A DNA stretch of 64,000 nucleotides, taken from contig NC_081408.1 in NCBI RefSeq assembly GCF_030272615.1, forward strand, positions 621,360,476 through 621,424,475, read 5' to 3'. The stretch comes from Cryptomeria japonica (taxonomy: Eukaryota > Streptophyta > Pinopsida > Cupressales > Cupressaceae). The position numbers were made by a program, and so were the translations under genes. This document shows positions 12,899 through 25,334 of the stretch, in pieces. The notes under the pieces were generated by a model. The model was not told the origin of the DNA and did no database searches. It saw only the letters and a list, made by a program, of their open reading frames with translations. Every line of letters begins with the position of its first letter. Position 1 is the first letter of the stretch.

Positions 12899-13708
12899 AC
12901 CCCAAGTAGCGATGCAAGGAGGGAGGGAATGATAGAGAGTTATCTAGGTAGGGTAGAAAGGATAGAGAGAGAGGGAGGAAGGGAGGGAGAGAGGGGGTAT
13001 TGAAAGACATAGAAGGATGGAATGAGCTAGTGAGAGAGAGAGATATGTAGGTAGGATGGGAAAGGATAGACAAAGGGGGAGAGAGAGAGAGAGAGAGATA
13101 GGGAGGAAGAGAGATTAGGGATTGTGAGGTTAATCAAAGGGGATGAAGATAGGTGGTTCAAGATAAACATAAGGTAGGAGGGAGGGACATATTTCAAGAG
13201 GCAAAGTAGGAGGAGAGGTATCTAGAGGAGTATGTATGCATAGAGTGTTGTAAGGTGTGTACTCTTGGTCTACATGTGTTGTGCAGTGCAGTGCTTAGGT
13301 TTGCAATATGGCTTAACCACATCTCGAAGATCCATTAAATATCACAGTTGTATCAAGAATTAACAGGTCAATCTTTGGGTGCAACGACAATCATGTTTTC
13401 ACATGGACAATTGTTGGAAGGTGTACGCCCTTGGTCTCCTTGTGTTGTACAATGCAACGCTTGGGTTTGCGACATGGCTTAACCACCTCCCATGTATTCA
13501 TTAAATATCATGGTTATTTTGAGCATTAACAAGTTGATCTTTTGGTGCAACAAAAATCATGTTTCTACCATAGAGGTCTCAAGTGAGTAGAAAGAGAGAT
13601 GTATAGAGGGAATGTGAGAGATGGACATTGGCAATTTAGGAGGGATAAAGTGAGATATAAGTAGAGAGAGGGAATGAAGGGATTGTTGATAAACATCTAA
13701 GTAGAGAG

Positions 13709-13769
<61 letters not shown>

Positions 13770-14330
13770 ATAGTAGGGGAGGTGGGAATTTGGGAGGGAG
13801 GGATTTAAAGATAGAAGTACTATGGAGAAGAGAGAGAGAGAGAGGAGATTGATAGGTTGAATAAAGAGGATGAGGAGAGATAGTTAGAGATAGACATAAG
13901 GTGGGAGGGAGAGAGAGAGACCAAGAGGGAGAGTGGGAGTGTAGGTCCATATAGGGAGATGTATTTATAAAGGTGGTCGATAATGGAATAGAGAGTATGA
14001 ATGGAAGGGGAGATAAAGATGTAGGTAAGGTGGGACAAAAAAGTGATATTTAGGTATCTAGAGAGGGTGGGAGCAGACATAAATATCTAATAATAGAGGA
14101 AGGGGAGAGAGGTAGAAAGAAAGGGAGAGGAAGAGTAGGATTTTATGAGGAGATTGAGATTAAGAGAGATAAAGATAGATGTACTGGGTATGTAGAGAGG
14201 AAGAGTGATGAGGAGAGTTGGGTACAAATAGGTGTAAGACAAGAGGGATAGTGAGACAGGTAGACTTGTAGAGAGAGGGATAGAGTTTCCAAGAGGGAGA
14301 GTATAAGAGGGATAGATGGATATAATTATA
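12899..14330. repeat. GA-rich low-complexity DNA with a (GA)n microsatellite
   Basis: Apart from the miniature element at 13246-13570, the region is an imperfect purine-rich tract (gagagagaggga...). A pure (GA)n run covers about 13706-13765. Its complementary 'Ser-Leu-Pro' open frames are low-complexity artefacts. It is the right flank of A1 and resembles 4990-5100. Confidence 0.8.
13246..13570 (+). mobile_element. Miniature two-LTR retroelement with an 8-bp interior (TRIM-like)
   Basis: Two direct repeats of 158 bp (13246-13403) and 159 bp (13412-13570) are separated by only 8 bp. The whole unit is flanked by a perfect 5-bp TSD, TAGAG, at 13241-13245 and 13571-13575. Each repeat begins TGTTG. 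The repeats share a core with the TRIM LTRs at 36050-36391 ('gacatggyttaacmaccyc', then 'tcttttggtgcaac'), so they are one family. The primer site and PPT expected between the LTRs are absent, presumably lost by deletion. Orientation follows the TRIM at 36050. Confidence 0.82.
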
Positions 14331-14480
14331 ATATCAAATTTTATATCAAGTATATATAATATTATATATATATTATATACTAATATCATAAATTATATCA
14401 TATTATATATATATATATGTATTAATAATATTTAAATTTATATAAATATTTATATATCTTTTAAAAAAATATATAATGTT
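14331..14480. repeat. AT-rich (TA)n-like tract
   Basis: Mostly alternating TATA and short A/T runs. No coding or element signal. Confidence 0.8.
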
Positions 14481-17360
14481 TTGATTAATAACAAGTGGGA
14501 GAGGGCTCGTATCCTTACAAAAACAAAAAAATGAGAGAGGGCCCGTACCCAAACAAAACTAGGAAAATATCACAAGCCGTAAGACCACCCGACACCAAAA
14601 AAGAGGACACCCCTTTTTTGAAAATAGGGTTTTTGATTGGAGCATCCTACTGGTAGGAACAAGGGTCTTGAACCCTCAACATGCTTTCATTCTCAGAACA
14701 AAGGGGTTTAGGAAAGAACCCTCAATGAAGACCCAAACAAAATCCTTACTCTAGACAAATAGTGAAGGAAACAAAAAACTAACAACGAGTTTTGAAAGGC
14801 ATCTTGTTAGGCCCAATATGGAAAGCTAATGTACTGAGAGGGGAGGGGTGAATCAGTACTCCAAAACCTTTCTTCAATAATAATTTTACTATTATGCATA
14901 AACCGAATAGTGCAGTAACATAATATAAAGCTAAAACAAATAGATAAAAATTATACATGATTCACTCCATAACACATATATTTTGGTTACACAGAAACTC
15001 TTGGTTAGAGAGAAAAAATGCGGTGGGGATGGCACCCACAACTTCACTACTGCAATAATAAAGAGTGCTTGGTTAGAGCCACATGTTTAGCTATTTCTGA
15101 TAGCTTACCCTGTTAGGAGTATCAAGATCTATTAGATCTACCTTGCTAAAGGATTTTACAACACTTAATCTAAATGCTACACCTAGTTAGAGGCTTTCCA
15201 ATTTATAGACTTGATTAGAGTCTTTTACCCTATTAAATGTTTCTCTTACAACTTCAAAATATTACAATAAAATCATTACAAATATTTGCAACTTTACATC
15301 TGGAATGTTATAGCAGATTCTATGTGCTCAAAATAGATTACCTTGCTTATAGCATACCTCGGTAACCCATATAGTAACTCGGTAAACCCTTCTATTTACT
15401 TTGTTCTTTGACTATTCTCTGAAAACCTTCTCAGTGACCTCTATGTCTCTGTAACAGTCTTCTTATACTCATGCACACACTTTTTTAATTCTTAACTCAT
15501 GCTGTATAAATAGATCTCTTATGATGGTGATCCATTCATTGCTTCGATCTTACAAATATGATTTATCGAATGAATAACCATGCAAGATATTTCATTAGTT
15601 AGATGAACTCAACATCATACACAATCTTTAAGTGCAATTTCCAATATGATAACAGTTAGATGTGCCTTGATCTTGTAACACGTTTTCATATGTATGTCCA
15701 GGTTCAATGAATCTGGTAACATGGTTCACTCAGTGTGTCATCTTTGTTGCTTAGTATATATGAAATGATACTCGGTAGACAACTCAATGTATACTGCGCT
15801 CTGAGACTACTTTCTTTTGTAGCTAACTAGACTGTGCATACCGACTGAATATCTTGGTAGAGATAACCGACTAGAGTATATAGTATAACTTTGACATACA
15901 ACGAATGGCAACTTGATAAGTAGTAACACATCTCATAACCTTTTCCCTACAAACACAACAAAGTGAACCACCTTGATAGGTCTATTTGTAGTAGAGTCTC
16001 TAAGAGACAACAAACCAACATTAAGGTTCCTCTTCATCTAGTGATCCATAACAGTTAAGCATCTCCCCCTTAGAGAGAAACTAGAACCAAGAGAGAAAGG
16101 GGAAAAGGGGGCAAGTTTCAAAACCCAAGATGATAGAATCCACCAAAGGAAGTTAGCAATCACCAACATAGTGAGTATGACATAAGAAAAGCAAAAAATG
16201 GTTAAGTGCCCATAGGGTAACCATCCCTCATTATGCAGCCAACGCCCACCCGCAAACAAAAAAAAACTACTAACACCAAAGGAAAACCCGTCATTAGAAG
16301 AAGAAGAAGACACAAACACCCCCAGTGTTGTCCACCTCTAGATAGCCTAGGGGCTAAAACACTAACAACCCCCCAATAATCCACCTCAATAGGATCACAA
16401 GCCATGTTTCTATTCCAAACAACCTCAAGAAGAGTAGGAGCAACCAAAAACACAATAACCACCTCCATAGGAACTGTGTACACACATCCCTCCACTAAGG
16501 CCACAAAAGAAGAAAACCTAGAAGCCACATAGGAGACCCCAAAAGGAGAGAGGTTTGAACCCCCTTGAAATAGCATGTAGTCCCCATACATGATAGAAAA
16601 ATCAACACTGAACTCATCTACAAAATCAGAACCACCAACAATCCTCAAATTAGATAATGGCAGGATGGAGGAATGCAACATAGAAAACTCCAAAGAAAAG
16701 TGCACATTCAAAGAGAAATGGGAAATCCTCATGCACAATTAGTCCACAAGCCATAGAAAGTGAGAAGAGAGTAGGGAATCTCCAAACACTAACAACAAGC
16801 CCCCATAAGAGAATGCAGATGCAACCCAAGAAGACTCCATGCTAGAAAGTGCAGCCCAAAAAAGCCCATGTAGAATAGGGGTCGCATCTCCATCACTCAA
16901 AATGAAGCATTGCGAAGTTGGTCGGAAAGATTCACGAAGCATTGAATCCCACCCACCACAAACATCATGACCTAGATAGCCACATACACACACACACACA
17001 CATACAAGGTAATGAAAGAATACCCACACATAGGAGGGACAAAGCAGATAGCCCCAAACCATTACAGCCTCCACAGGAACAACAAGAAAGACCCATAAAT
17101 TGGTCCCTGCAAGTAGAACAATAGGTCTAAGGGCCAAAACCCCTCAACTGTATAATTGAAGCATAGGAAGTAGTCTCCCACAAACCCAAAGTAGGGCACC
17201 CTATAGAAGGAGACAAAACCAAGAACCCCAAAACCAAGAATACCAAGAAAAGGGCCAAATCTTCGACCAAGTGAAAACGCAAACCATTCCCATTACCTTC
17301 CTCATCCTCCCCTCCTCCTAAAAACCTAGTGCTCACCTTCCCACTCATCACTCTCATAAT
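14481..17360 (-). other. Unclassified minus-strand-biased sequence, split by a solo LTR
   Basis: Outside the solo LTR, the minus strand has unusually long partly overlapping open stretches: 17357-17127, 17137-16739 and 16738-16202 (the last two in one frame, separated by a single stop) and 16319-16038. The conceptual proteins are rich in Leu, Phe, Val and Ser, and I recognise no domain. Left of the solo LTR the minus strand continues as text such as 'gggtacgggccctctctc' (about 14553-14536), which resembles degraded tails of plant non-LTR elements. The bounds are tentative: an AT tract at 14480 and a (TA)n run at about 17382. A decayed LINE-type or other element is possible; nothing proves it. 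Confidence 0.3.
14805..15928 (-). mobile_element. Solo LTR of the B family (Copia-type)
   Basis: 1124 bp in minus orientation with a perfect TSD, CATCT, at 14800-14804 and 15929-15933. The minus strand starts TGTTACTACTTATCAAG and ends GGGCCTAACA. It aligns throughout with the LTRs of element B (38429-39659 and 52870-54093), including 'tatactctagtcggtta' and the near-terminal 'gtactgattcacccctcccctc'. A single LTR with an intact TSD and no interior indicates LTR-LTR recombination. Confidence 0.9.
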
Positions 17361-18316
17361 TTTTTTTATGGTCCTAATAATATATATATATATATATATA
17401 TGGGATTTGGATTGGACATGCCAAACCTATAAATTCAACAACAAAAACTTGTTTAGAACTTTTCCTCGATTTTCCATACTTTTCCCATGTGGTTGATAAT
17501 TTATTTTTATTCAAATTTGATGAAATGAAAAAGGTTTATTAGGGAAATTGTCATGTTTCCACCAATATAAATTATGCTTGATTTTGAATTTAACAAATAA
17601 TTTTCATTGATTTTCTACATGTACATTATGACTAAAGTCCTTATTGATAGATTGATTGAAAAATATCTATAACTTTCAAATAGTTTCACATTTTTTAAAT
17701 ATAAAAAATGAATGACCTTCTATGTTTCATGTACTATAGGATTAAAAAAATTATAAATTTTTGACCAAGTTATGGTGGTTAGGCATACGAGCTTTTATAT
17801 TTTTAAAAAGTTCTAGTAAAAATTTCATAACTAATTATTTTAACCTGGAAAAAATTATAAAAAAATATGCACTACATCCAGGGATGTGTCCTCTACTTAT
17901 ATTTTAAGTTCATAAAAAAAATATTATGTTCTTCTTGTACATAGGTTGGTCAAGTATACACTTTCTTTTTATCTTTTTCCTAAAAAAATCTAGTACTACT
18001 GCATTCAAATTTCAAATTTTCACCAAATAGATTTACTTTTTCTTAGAAAACAACTAGTAGCTTAGAAACTATATTCAATTTTCTACAAATATATTGTTAC
18101 GTATTTTTGAAATTATATAGATAACCTATTCATTTTTTTGTGTCAAGTTTCCTAACTCTGATTTTCTATAATTTCATTGCCACTTAAGGGCCTTGTTTGG
18201 CCCCTCAACGTTCCTACACACACCCTTCTCTATCTAATCAAATTCTCTTTGAGTGTATTTGATTTTATTGAGAACCCTCTTGAAAGCATTTTTCATCACC
18301 TCTTTTTGCAATTGGA
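17361..18316. other. AT-rich non-coding DNA
   Basis: Begins with a (TA)n run at about 17382-17402, followed by AT-rich sequence with no recognisable element. The plus-strand open frame 18177-18392 runs into the Copia C LTR and has no recognisable domain. The last bases, up to CATGG at 18317-18321, are the target of the Copia C insertion and resume at 59305. Confidence 0.6.
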
Positions 18317-18321
18317 CATGG

Positions 18322-18734
18322 TGCTAGGATTTAGGCAGTTTCGGAGCAAATATAATTTAACAATTATATGCAGATACAAACACAAAAGATGAAGAAAAAT
18401 GCATAACACAAATAACACAGAGATTTAACGTGGTTCACCCAAGATGGGCGACATCCACAGAACATAGTCATCCAATCTTTTCTTATTATCCAGTAAATTA
18501 GTACAACACCATTACAATGCCTTTTTCATTCGAGCCACTTATAACATGCAATTTTTTTTAGGGCAACATACAAAGTAAGTTATTTTAGGGGTTTTTCAAT
18601 GTCATTTTTTTTAACAAAACAAATGGAAAATCAAATTTCCTTGGGGGTTGCCACCCCCGAACCCCCACTTTGGGGGCAACGAGGATACATAAAGAGTGTA
18701 CACTACTTGCATGATCAGTAGCCACATATCAACA
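18322..18734 (-). repeat. 3' LTR of Copia C
   Basis: 413 bp. The minus strand starts TGTTGATATGTGG at 18734 and ends at 18322 in AATCCTAGCA. It aligns with 58924-59304, including 'cacccaagatgggc' and 'ttattatccagtaaat'. It includes about 30 bp of G/C-rich sequence near 18640-18680 that the other LTR lacks. Confidence 0.88.
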
Positions 18735-18760
18735 ATCTTCCACTTGGAGATTGATCACGC
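18735..18760 (-). other. Polypurine tract region of Copia C
   Basis: The minus strand reads ...CTCCAAGTGGAAGAT directly before the LTR start, the usual plant Copia PPT context (CCAAGTGGGAGATTGTTG). A second similar word, CTCCAAGTGGGAGATTGT, lies about 43 bp further in (18771-18788), so the PPT is duplicated. Confidence 0.75.
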
Positions 18761-18799
18761 TCCACACTAAACAATCTCCCACTTGGAGATTGATCGTGG

Positions 18800-20609
18800 A
18801 TGATAGGACTAAACTTGCAATTCCCACTAGATAAAACTCTTGGACATGCATTTGTTCCTTAATTCCATGATTTTTAGTCAAGAAGGATGAGAGAAACTAA
18901 GGAGGAAATCAACTTCTCTTGCGGGACTACCTTCATGAACGTATCTACACGATTGTCACTTGTGTGAATCTTCTCAAGAAGTAACTGGCCATCCTCCAAA
19001 ACAAACTGTATGAGGTGGTACTTGAGCTAAATGTGTTTTGTCCTTGAATGAAGAGAAGATTTCTTTACAAGATGAATGACACTCTAGCTATCAATATACA
19101 ATGGGATATACTCCTGCATCTAGCCCAGTTCCTCTAGAAAACATTGAAACCAAATAATCTCCTTGTTAGCTTCAGTACCCGCTACATACTTAGCCTCAGT
19201 GGTTGAAAGTGCAACAATATTTTACAGTCTAGAAATCCAACTAATTGTAGTTCCCCTACAGTAAAAACATACCATGTAGTACTCCTCCTTGTATCAATAT
19301 CACCTACCCGATTTGAGTCAACATATCCTCATAGAGAAGAATTTGATCCTTTGAAACATAATGGTCTTTCTATAAGTACCTCTCAAATACATGAGAATCC
19401 ATTTGACAATATTCCAATGTTCCATTCCTGAATTGCTCATGTACCCACTCACAACTCCCATTGCCTGTGCAATATCTGGTCATGTGTATACCATCGCATA
19501 CATCAGACTTCCAATAGCTGATGAATATGGGATGTTAGACATTTTATTTACCTCTTCCTATGTCTTTTGATACATCTATGCAGTCAATTTGAAATGACTA
19601 GCCAAAGGTGTACCAACTACTTTTGCATTCTGCATGTTAAATCTTTTCAACACCTTCTTTATATACCCACTTTGAGACAAAGTTAATGTTCTATTTTTTT
19701 TGTCCCGTGAAATCCTCATACCAAGGATTTGCTTAGCTACACCCAAATCCTCCATAGCAAATTAATTTTCTAATTTTTGTTTAGGTTCATTTATATGCTG
19801 CATGTTAGAGCTAGCAACAAGCATGTCATCAACATAAAGTAACAAGATAATATAACTGCCATTATCCAATCTCTTAAAATAAACACAATGATCAGAATGA
19901 CATCTATGGTAACCTTGTTCATCCATGAAACTATCAAATTTTAAATACCATTGTCGAGGTGCTTTATTTAGGCCATACAAACTCTTCTTCAACCTGCACA
20001 CTAACTACTCTTTACCTTTGACCTCACATCCCTATGGTTGTTGCAAGTATATTCTTTCCTCCAAATCCCCATGGAGGAAAGTTGTTTTAACATCTAGTTG
20101 TTCAAGATGCAATTTTTCTATAGCCACAAGACTTAGAATAGTTATAATTGAAGTCATTTTTACAACTAGAGAAAACATTTCATCAAAATCTATACCCTTT
20201 TTTGTGCAAAACCTTTAAAACCTCCTATTTATTTAGCAAAGCTCTTTTTCCTGCAGGTAATGAGACTAAGTCCCAAGTCTGATTCTTCACCAAGGAATCC
20301 ATTTCATCTTTCATGTCTTTCTCCTACTAATGTTTGGCATCCATCTACATTGCTTCTTCATATCCTTTTGGTTCATAGAATCAGTTAATAAAATAGAATA
20401 CAATGAAGGAGAAAAACTTTCAGGAGGCCTAATTAAACTCATAGAATGTCTAACACTTGCAAGAGTTTGTGGGATATTTTTTTGTTGTTGAGCATTAGGT
20501 ACCAATGGCATTTTATTTTATAGGAATCTCATCCAGCACCTCATATTCCTTTTTGACCTATTCAATCTTCTTTTCTTGCATCTACTATTTATACATGACC
20601 TTCTCATTG
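18800..20609 (-). pseudogene. pol: Copia C pol, C-terminal part (reverse transcriptase and RNase H)
   Basis: Minus-strand remnants continue C pol after the A2 insertion. Next to the junction is NEKVMYK (about 20600-20580), the linker before reverse transcriptase. At 20001-19762 is CRLKKSLYGLNKAPRQWY with LLLYVDDMLVA, the catalytic YVDD box. RNase H remnants at about 19490-18870 include ALSTTEAKYVA and RTKHI-LKYHLI. Stops and frame changes are frequent, for example near 20517, 20311 and 19761, so it is non-functional. The rest of pol lies at 56725-58861. Confidence 0.85.
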
Positions 20610-20614
20610 AATAT

Positions 20615-21190
20615 TGATGGTATGATGAAAGAATAGGTATCCGGTCAACTACTAAGAGGGGGGGTGAATCAGTAGATAGAAAAACTAATACAAACTTCAC
20701 CAATCTCAAAAATAAATCTCTCAAAGTAAACTAAGAACTAATAATGTAATACCACTATCAAGAGAAAAACTCATAAGATGAACCACGTTGACTATTACAA
20801 CAATTTGATAGTAAACAACTTCAAACTCATAAACATCCAAATGCTTTTTCATATATCAACAAACTTCATTTCTCAATGCTTCCAGTTATCATGACTTATC
20901 AAAGTAGTTAAGTAGTTAATTAAATCAATCATGAAAACATAACCACAAAAACATTCACCACTTGACACAAATTTTTTTGACGTAGAAACCCAAATAGGTA
21001 AAAACCATGGTGAGATGAGACTCACAAGATAGCTATTTGAACTCTTCTGAAGTTCACCCTGTTAGGAGCCTAGCCTATTAAAGATTTACAAAAATCCCTA
21101 TTAACAACTGATCCTATTAGGAATCACCCGGTTAAGGGATTGACTAGAATGCCTTGTTAGAATCAATAACCTATAAGGAGTAACCTCGGT
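20615..21190 (-). repeat. 3' LTR of Copia A2, terminal piece
   Basis: On the plus strand it begins TGATGGTATGATG, the reverse complement of the A-family LTR end CATCATACCATCA. It aligns with 55319-55890 and breaks off at CCTCGGT, where the TIR transposon starts. The LTR resumes at 33933. Confidence 0.9.
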
Positions 21191-21239
21191 GGGTACATGC
21201 ACAAAGATGGTGGTCAAAAAGGGGCGTATAAGTGGACAC
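21191..21239 (+). repeat. Left terminal inverted repeat of the TIR transposon
   Basis: From GGGTACATGCACAAAGATGG through 'tggtcaaaaagg...' to 'agtggacac'. The first 24 bp pair with the right end with only a few mismatches. The outer part of copy 2 (59374 onward) is closely similar. Confidence 0.88.
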
Positions 21240-22140
21240 TTTTTTTCTGAAATCAGGTGAATCTGAACTTGGAGGTAAAATTTGAAAGTCATCCACTCAA
21301 GATATGAAGATAATCAAAGAAAAAATATTGTAGTACACTGAATCTAGTTTCCAAACTACTAAAATTTTTCAAAATTGGATAAGATTAAGGGGGTCAAATC
21401 CTTCACGCACAAAAAACTGACCCTGATTTTTTCTAAAAAACATAACATAGTGTCTGACGTGCGCATCAAAAAAGTAATAGTTAGATTTAGTATTTTGACA
21501 AATCCTTTGGCAGAAAGATAGTTAAGTTTGAGCACTAGAATATGTGTATTTGTTTGTAATTTTTTGTTGAGTATTTTTTTTTTATGATTTTTCCAATCGA
21601 GCACATCTTGAAAATTAGGTACATGTTCGTGCGTGAAGCATCAGTTGCACTAAACAAATCGAAAATACATTTTTTTTTAAATTGTAAAGAATCAAGTGCA
21701 CTACAATAATATATAAAGTTTTTTAAATTTGGATAAGTATATCAAAAGTTATTCAAAAAATGGTGCACCTCTGTCTATGAGAACCATGGAGACACTGGTA
21801 AAAGAAATTCAATAATAATATGTTACTTTTGTTCAAATTGAAAAAAAATTATATGGTTAGAAAGCTAAGAAGATGGGTGAAAATATGGTGGCAATTTTAG
21901 AAATACCCACTTGATGATGACAAAGTCGATAAACCAAGTTGATAAAATAAAACGCGTCAAAAGTAAGAGAAATGGAGGGAAATCAAACTTCCAAATCGTA
22001 GCTTTGTCATCCAGACCTATTTCCAAGCCTAAATAGTCAAAAGCGCGTATGGGGTACTTATGGTGTAAGCAACGCGCATGCGCTTGTTTTCCTATAAACA
22101 ACAAGTACGCACTCTTTTTACTATAAACAATGCGTACACA
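21240..22140. other. Left subterminal region of the TIR transposon
   Basis: No supported gene. It aligns well with copy 2 (about 59423-60365). The last 110 bp (22038-22140) hold four GCGTACGC-like words spaced 20-30 bp apart (gcgcgtatggggtac, acgcgcatgcgc, agtacgcact, atgcgtacac), candidate protein-binding sites. Confidence 0.6.
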
Positions 22141-22342
22141 CTATTGTATAATATGATATTCTATATATAATATGTGTATATACATATAATATATGTAATA
22201 TATAATGTGTATAATATGATATTGTATATATAATATGTGTATATACATATAATATATAATATATGTATATATATATAGTATATTAAACATATATGTACAC
22301 ATGTAAGTGTATTGTCTCCCCCTCTCAAATGCATACAAGGTG

Positions 22343-22414
<72 letters not shown>

Positions 22415-22565
22415 CTTTTCCCTTCCTCCATACCCCATCCCTCCCTCTCTCCCCTTATCCCTTCCTCCATACCCCATCCCTCTCTCCCTCACTCTCTCCC
22501 CTTCTCCCTTCCTCCATACCCCATCCCTCTTTCTCTTCTTCTCTCCCTCCCTCCCTCCATACCCC
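22141..22565. repeat. (TA)n-like tract followed by (CT)n and C-rich pyrimidine tract
   Basis: 22141-22300 is alternating AT-rich sequence. 22343-22411 is pure (CT)n, and 22412-22565 is an imperfect 'ccttcctccataccccatccctc' pyrimidine repeat. The overlapping 'Ser-Leu' and 'Arg-Glu' open frames here are microsatellite artefacts. The tract directly precedes a spliced leader, so it may lie in a promoter or 5' UTR, as CT-rich tracts often do in plants. Confidence 0.75.
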
Positions 22566-23127
22566 ACTGCAACTGTGTCTACACTTCTATAGAAGTAAGT
22601 GAATTTATTTCTTGTCTGCAACTTCCTCTTTGATTTTTATCATGTATGCTCTCCTAACAAAATTGACTGATGGGTTTGTGTGTGTATATTGAATAGGAGG
22701 AATAGGGTTTGAAATTGAACCACGGGTGTATTACTATGACAAACAAGGAAACCTGTAGCAATATTCTTCTCGAATGTGTTTTTAATGAGCAAAGAAGATG
22801 TGGAAAATAGTGTCAACAAAGCAACATGATGAGTCAGAGTACCTGCAATATGTTTTTCAAAAGGAAACAACATGTAGGAAGAGAAAGAGGGAGAGTAACA
22901 TAAATGATGTCATGTAGAATGATAGTGGTGGGTATGTGAGAGTTCCCATGTTGTTACACAATGTCTATCACCTAAATAAATTAAAGTTTGTTGTATGCAT
23001 GGCAGTGGTAGTATATGATGATCATCACTTGTCATACAGCTTGGAACAATACATACCCATGAAAGAAATCAAGTGTGTAATTCCTATAGTCACAATCGAG
23101 ATCAATCTTATAACCTTGCAAATTTAA
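22566..23127 (+). pseudogene. Small ORF of unknown function in the TIR transposon (copy 1)
   Basis: A leader (ccccactgcaactgtgtct...) ends at a donor-like site, A|GTAAGTG at 22595; an acceptor TTGAATAG ends at 22696, giving a 102-bp candidate intron. An ATG at 22798 opens a frame of about 109 codons beginning MWKIVSTKQ and ending at 23127. It contains a basic CRKRKR stretch (a possible nuclear signal or DNA contact), then NDSGGYVRVPMLLHN and an aliphatic C-terminus. One in-frame stop interrupts it just before NDSGG. Copy 2 (60970-61299) is open at that position but has its own stop 18 codons earlier, so the ancestor was probably open. No family recognised. Confidence 0.5.
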
Positions 23128-23275
23128 TAGCATCATATGTTTTAGAACTTAGGAAGTACTCTTAGGGTTAGGTCAAGCTCTTACACTTTCTTTTTAGCGA
23201 AGTCTCATTGTTTGTTCACTTGGAGTCTCATTGCATGATGTTCTATTCATAACTTTAAATTTAATATATCATTTT

Positions 23276-23562
23276 ATTAGCCCACCATATGACCCCTTAG
23301 GTGTCATTAGAGGTTGTATTGTTTCCAAAGAGGCCATATGGTGTCCTGTGACCCCTTAAGACCCCTCAGGACACCAATGACCCATAAAAACACCATATGG
23401 TGTTCTAAAATGTCCTATGGTGTTCTATGACCCCTTAGAACATCATTTGGTGTCTTTATAGGTCCTATGGTGTGCTAAGGGATAATATAGTGTCATATGA
23501 CCCCTTAGGACACCCTATGGCCCCAAGTCATATTATGTTCTAAGGGTCATATTGTGTCTTGG
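23276..23562. repeat. Palindromic short-repeat cluster (CATATGGTGTCCTAAGGGGTC words)
   Basis: Diverged copies of a word of about 20 bp occur in both orientations, e.g. 'catatgaccccttagg' and 'ggccatatggtgtcctg'. Neighbouring copies can pair into hairpins. The equivalent cluster in copy 2 is at 61500-61835, also directly before a CT tract. Confidence 0.75.
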
Positions 23563-23566
23563 ATTT

Positions 23567-24725
<1,159 letters not shown>

Positions 24726-24727
<2 letters not shown>

Positions 24728-25334
24728 TTTCATTCACATATTTTCTACTACCAATAGAGTGTACGGGGTACTGAAACTATTAGTTTACTGCTTTGCCATA
24801 ACTTTTTTAAGGCAAAGGAGTGCATACGCGGTACTTATTACTTGTAACCGCATATAGGGTACTGATCCCATTATTCATTACCCTGGGATAAAATTTTCTA
24901 GGCTTAGGAGTGTGTACGCGCTACTTATTAGTCCAGAATGGGAAAAAAGTATATCATTGGGCTTGTCAACATTTTATGGACTAACAACGCGTATGTGGTT
25001 ATTAATGTAGCATCGTACGCGGTTTATAGACATAGTCTTAGTTTCCCAAGAGCCTCAAAAGAAGTTTTTCACGTCATTGAAGGCCCCACTGGAACTGTGT
25101 CTGCACTTCTATCACTATTTTATACATAGAAGTAAGTGAATTTTTTGTTTTTGCATGATTTCAAATGATTGAATTGTTGTTCTTATTAGGTTTTTTCAAT
25201 AGTATTGTGATTGTTTAATAGTTTGATTCCAAAAAATAGTGATAAGATGCATATTTATGGTTATTTGTTTGTTTATGAACTTTTGTTTACATATATATGT
25301 AATATAATTCTATTTAGGACAACTGATATCAACC
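24726..25334 (+). promoter_or_regulatory. Putative promoter and spliced 5' leader of the transposase-like gene
   Basis: 24815-25035 holds further GCGTACGC-like motifs (tgcatacgcggtac, tgtacgcgctac, aacgcgtatgtgg, cgtacgcggt), each about 8-12 bp. The leader 'aggccccactggaactgtgtctgcacttctat' resembles the leader of the small ORF. A donor-like A|GTAAGTG at 25132 and acceptor TATTTAG ending at 25317 define a 186-bp candidate intron; ATG 25335 follows. The same arrangement is conserved in copy 2 (intron 62935-63119, ATG 63137). Confidence 0.55.

Noticed and set aside
12899-14389. Minus-strand open frames of 60-104 codons
   Set aside because: Ser/Leu/Pro composition from the GA-rich tract; no coding evidence.
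15929-16020. LTR end at ACCAACA (16020) for the solo LTR
   Set aside because: Alignment with element B LTRs and the perfect CATCT duplication place the end at 15928.
16918-17124. Plus-strand open frame with a His-Thr run
   Set aside because: Driven by an (AC)n microsatellite at about 16981-17001.
22293-22633. Overlapping Ser/Leu/Pro-rich open frames and complementary Arg/Glu-rich frames
   Set aside because: They are translations of (CT)n and ccctcc repeats with no start context or domain.
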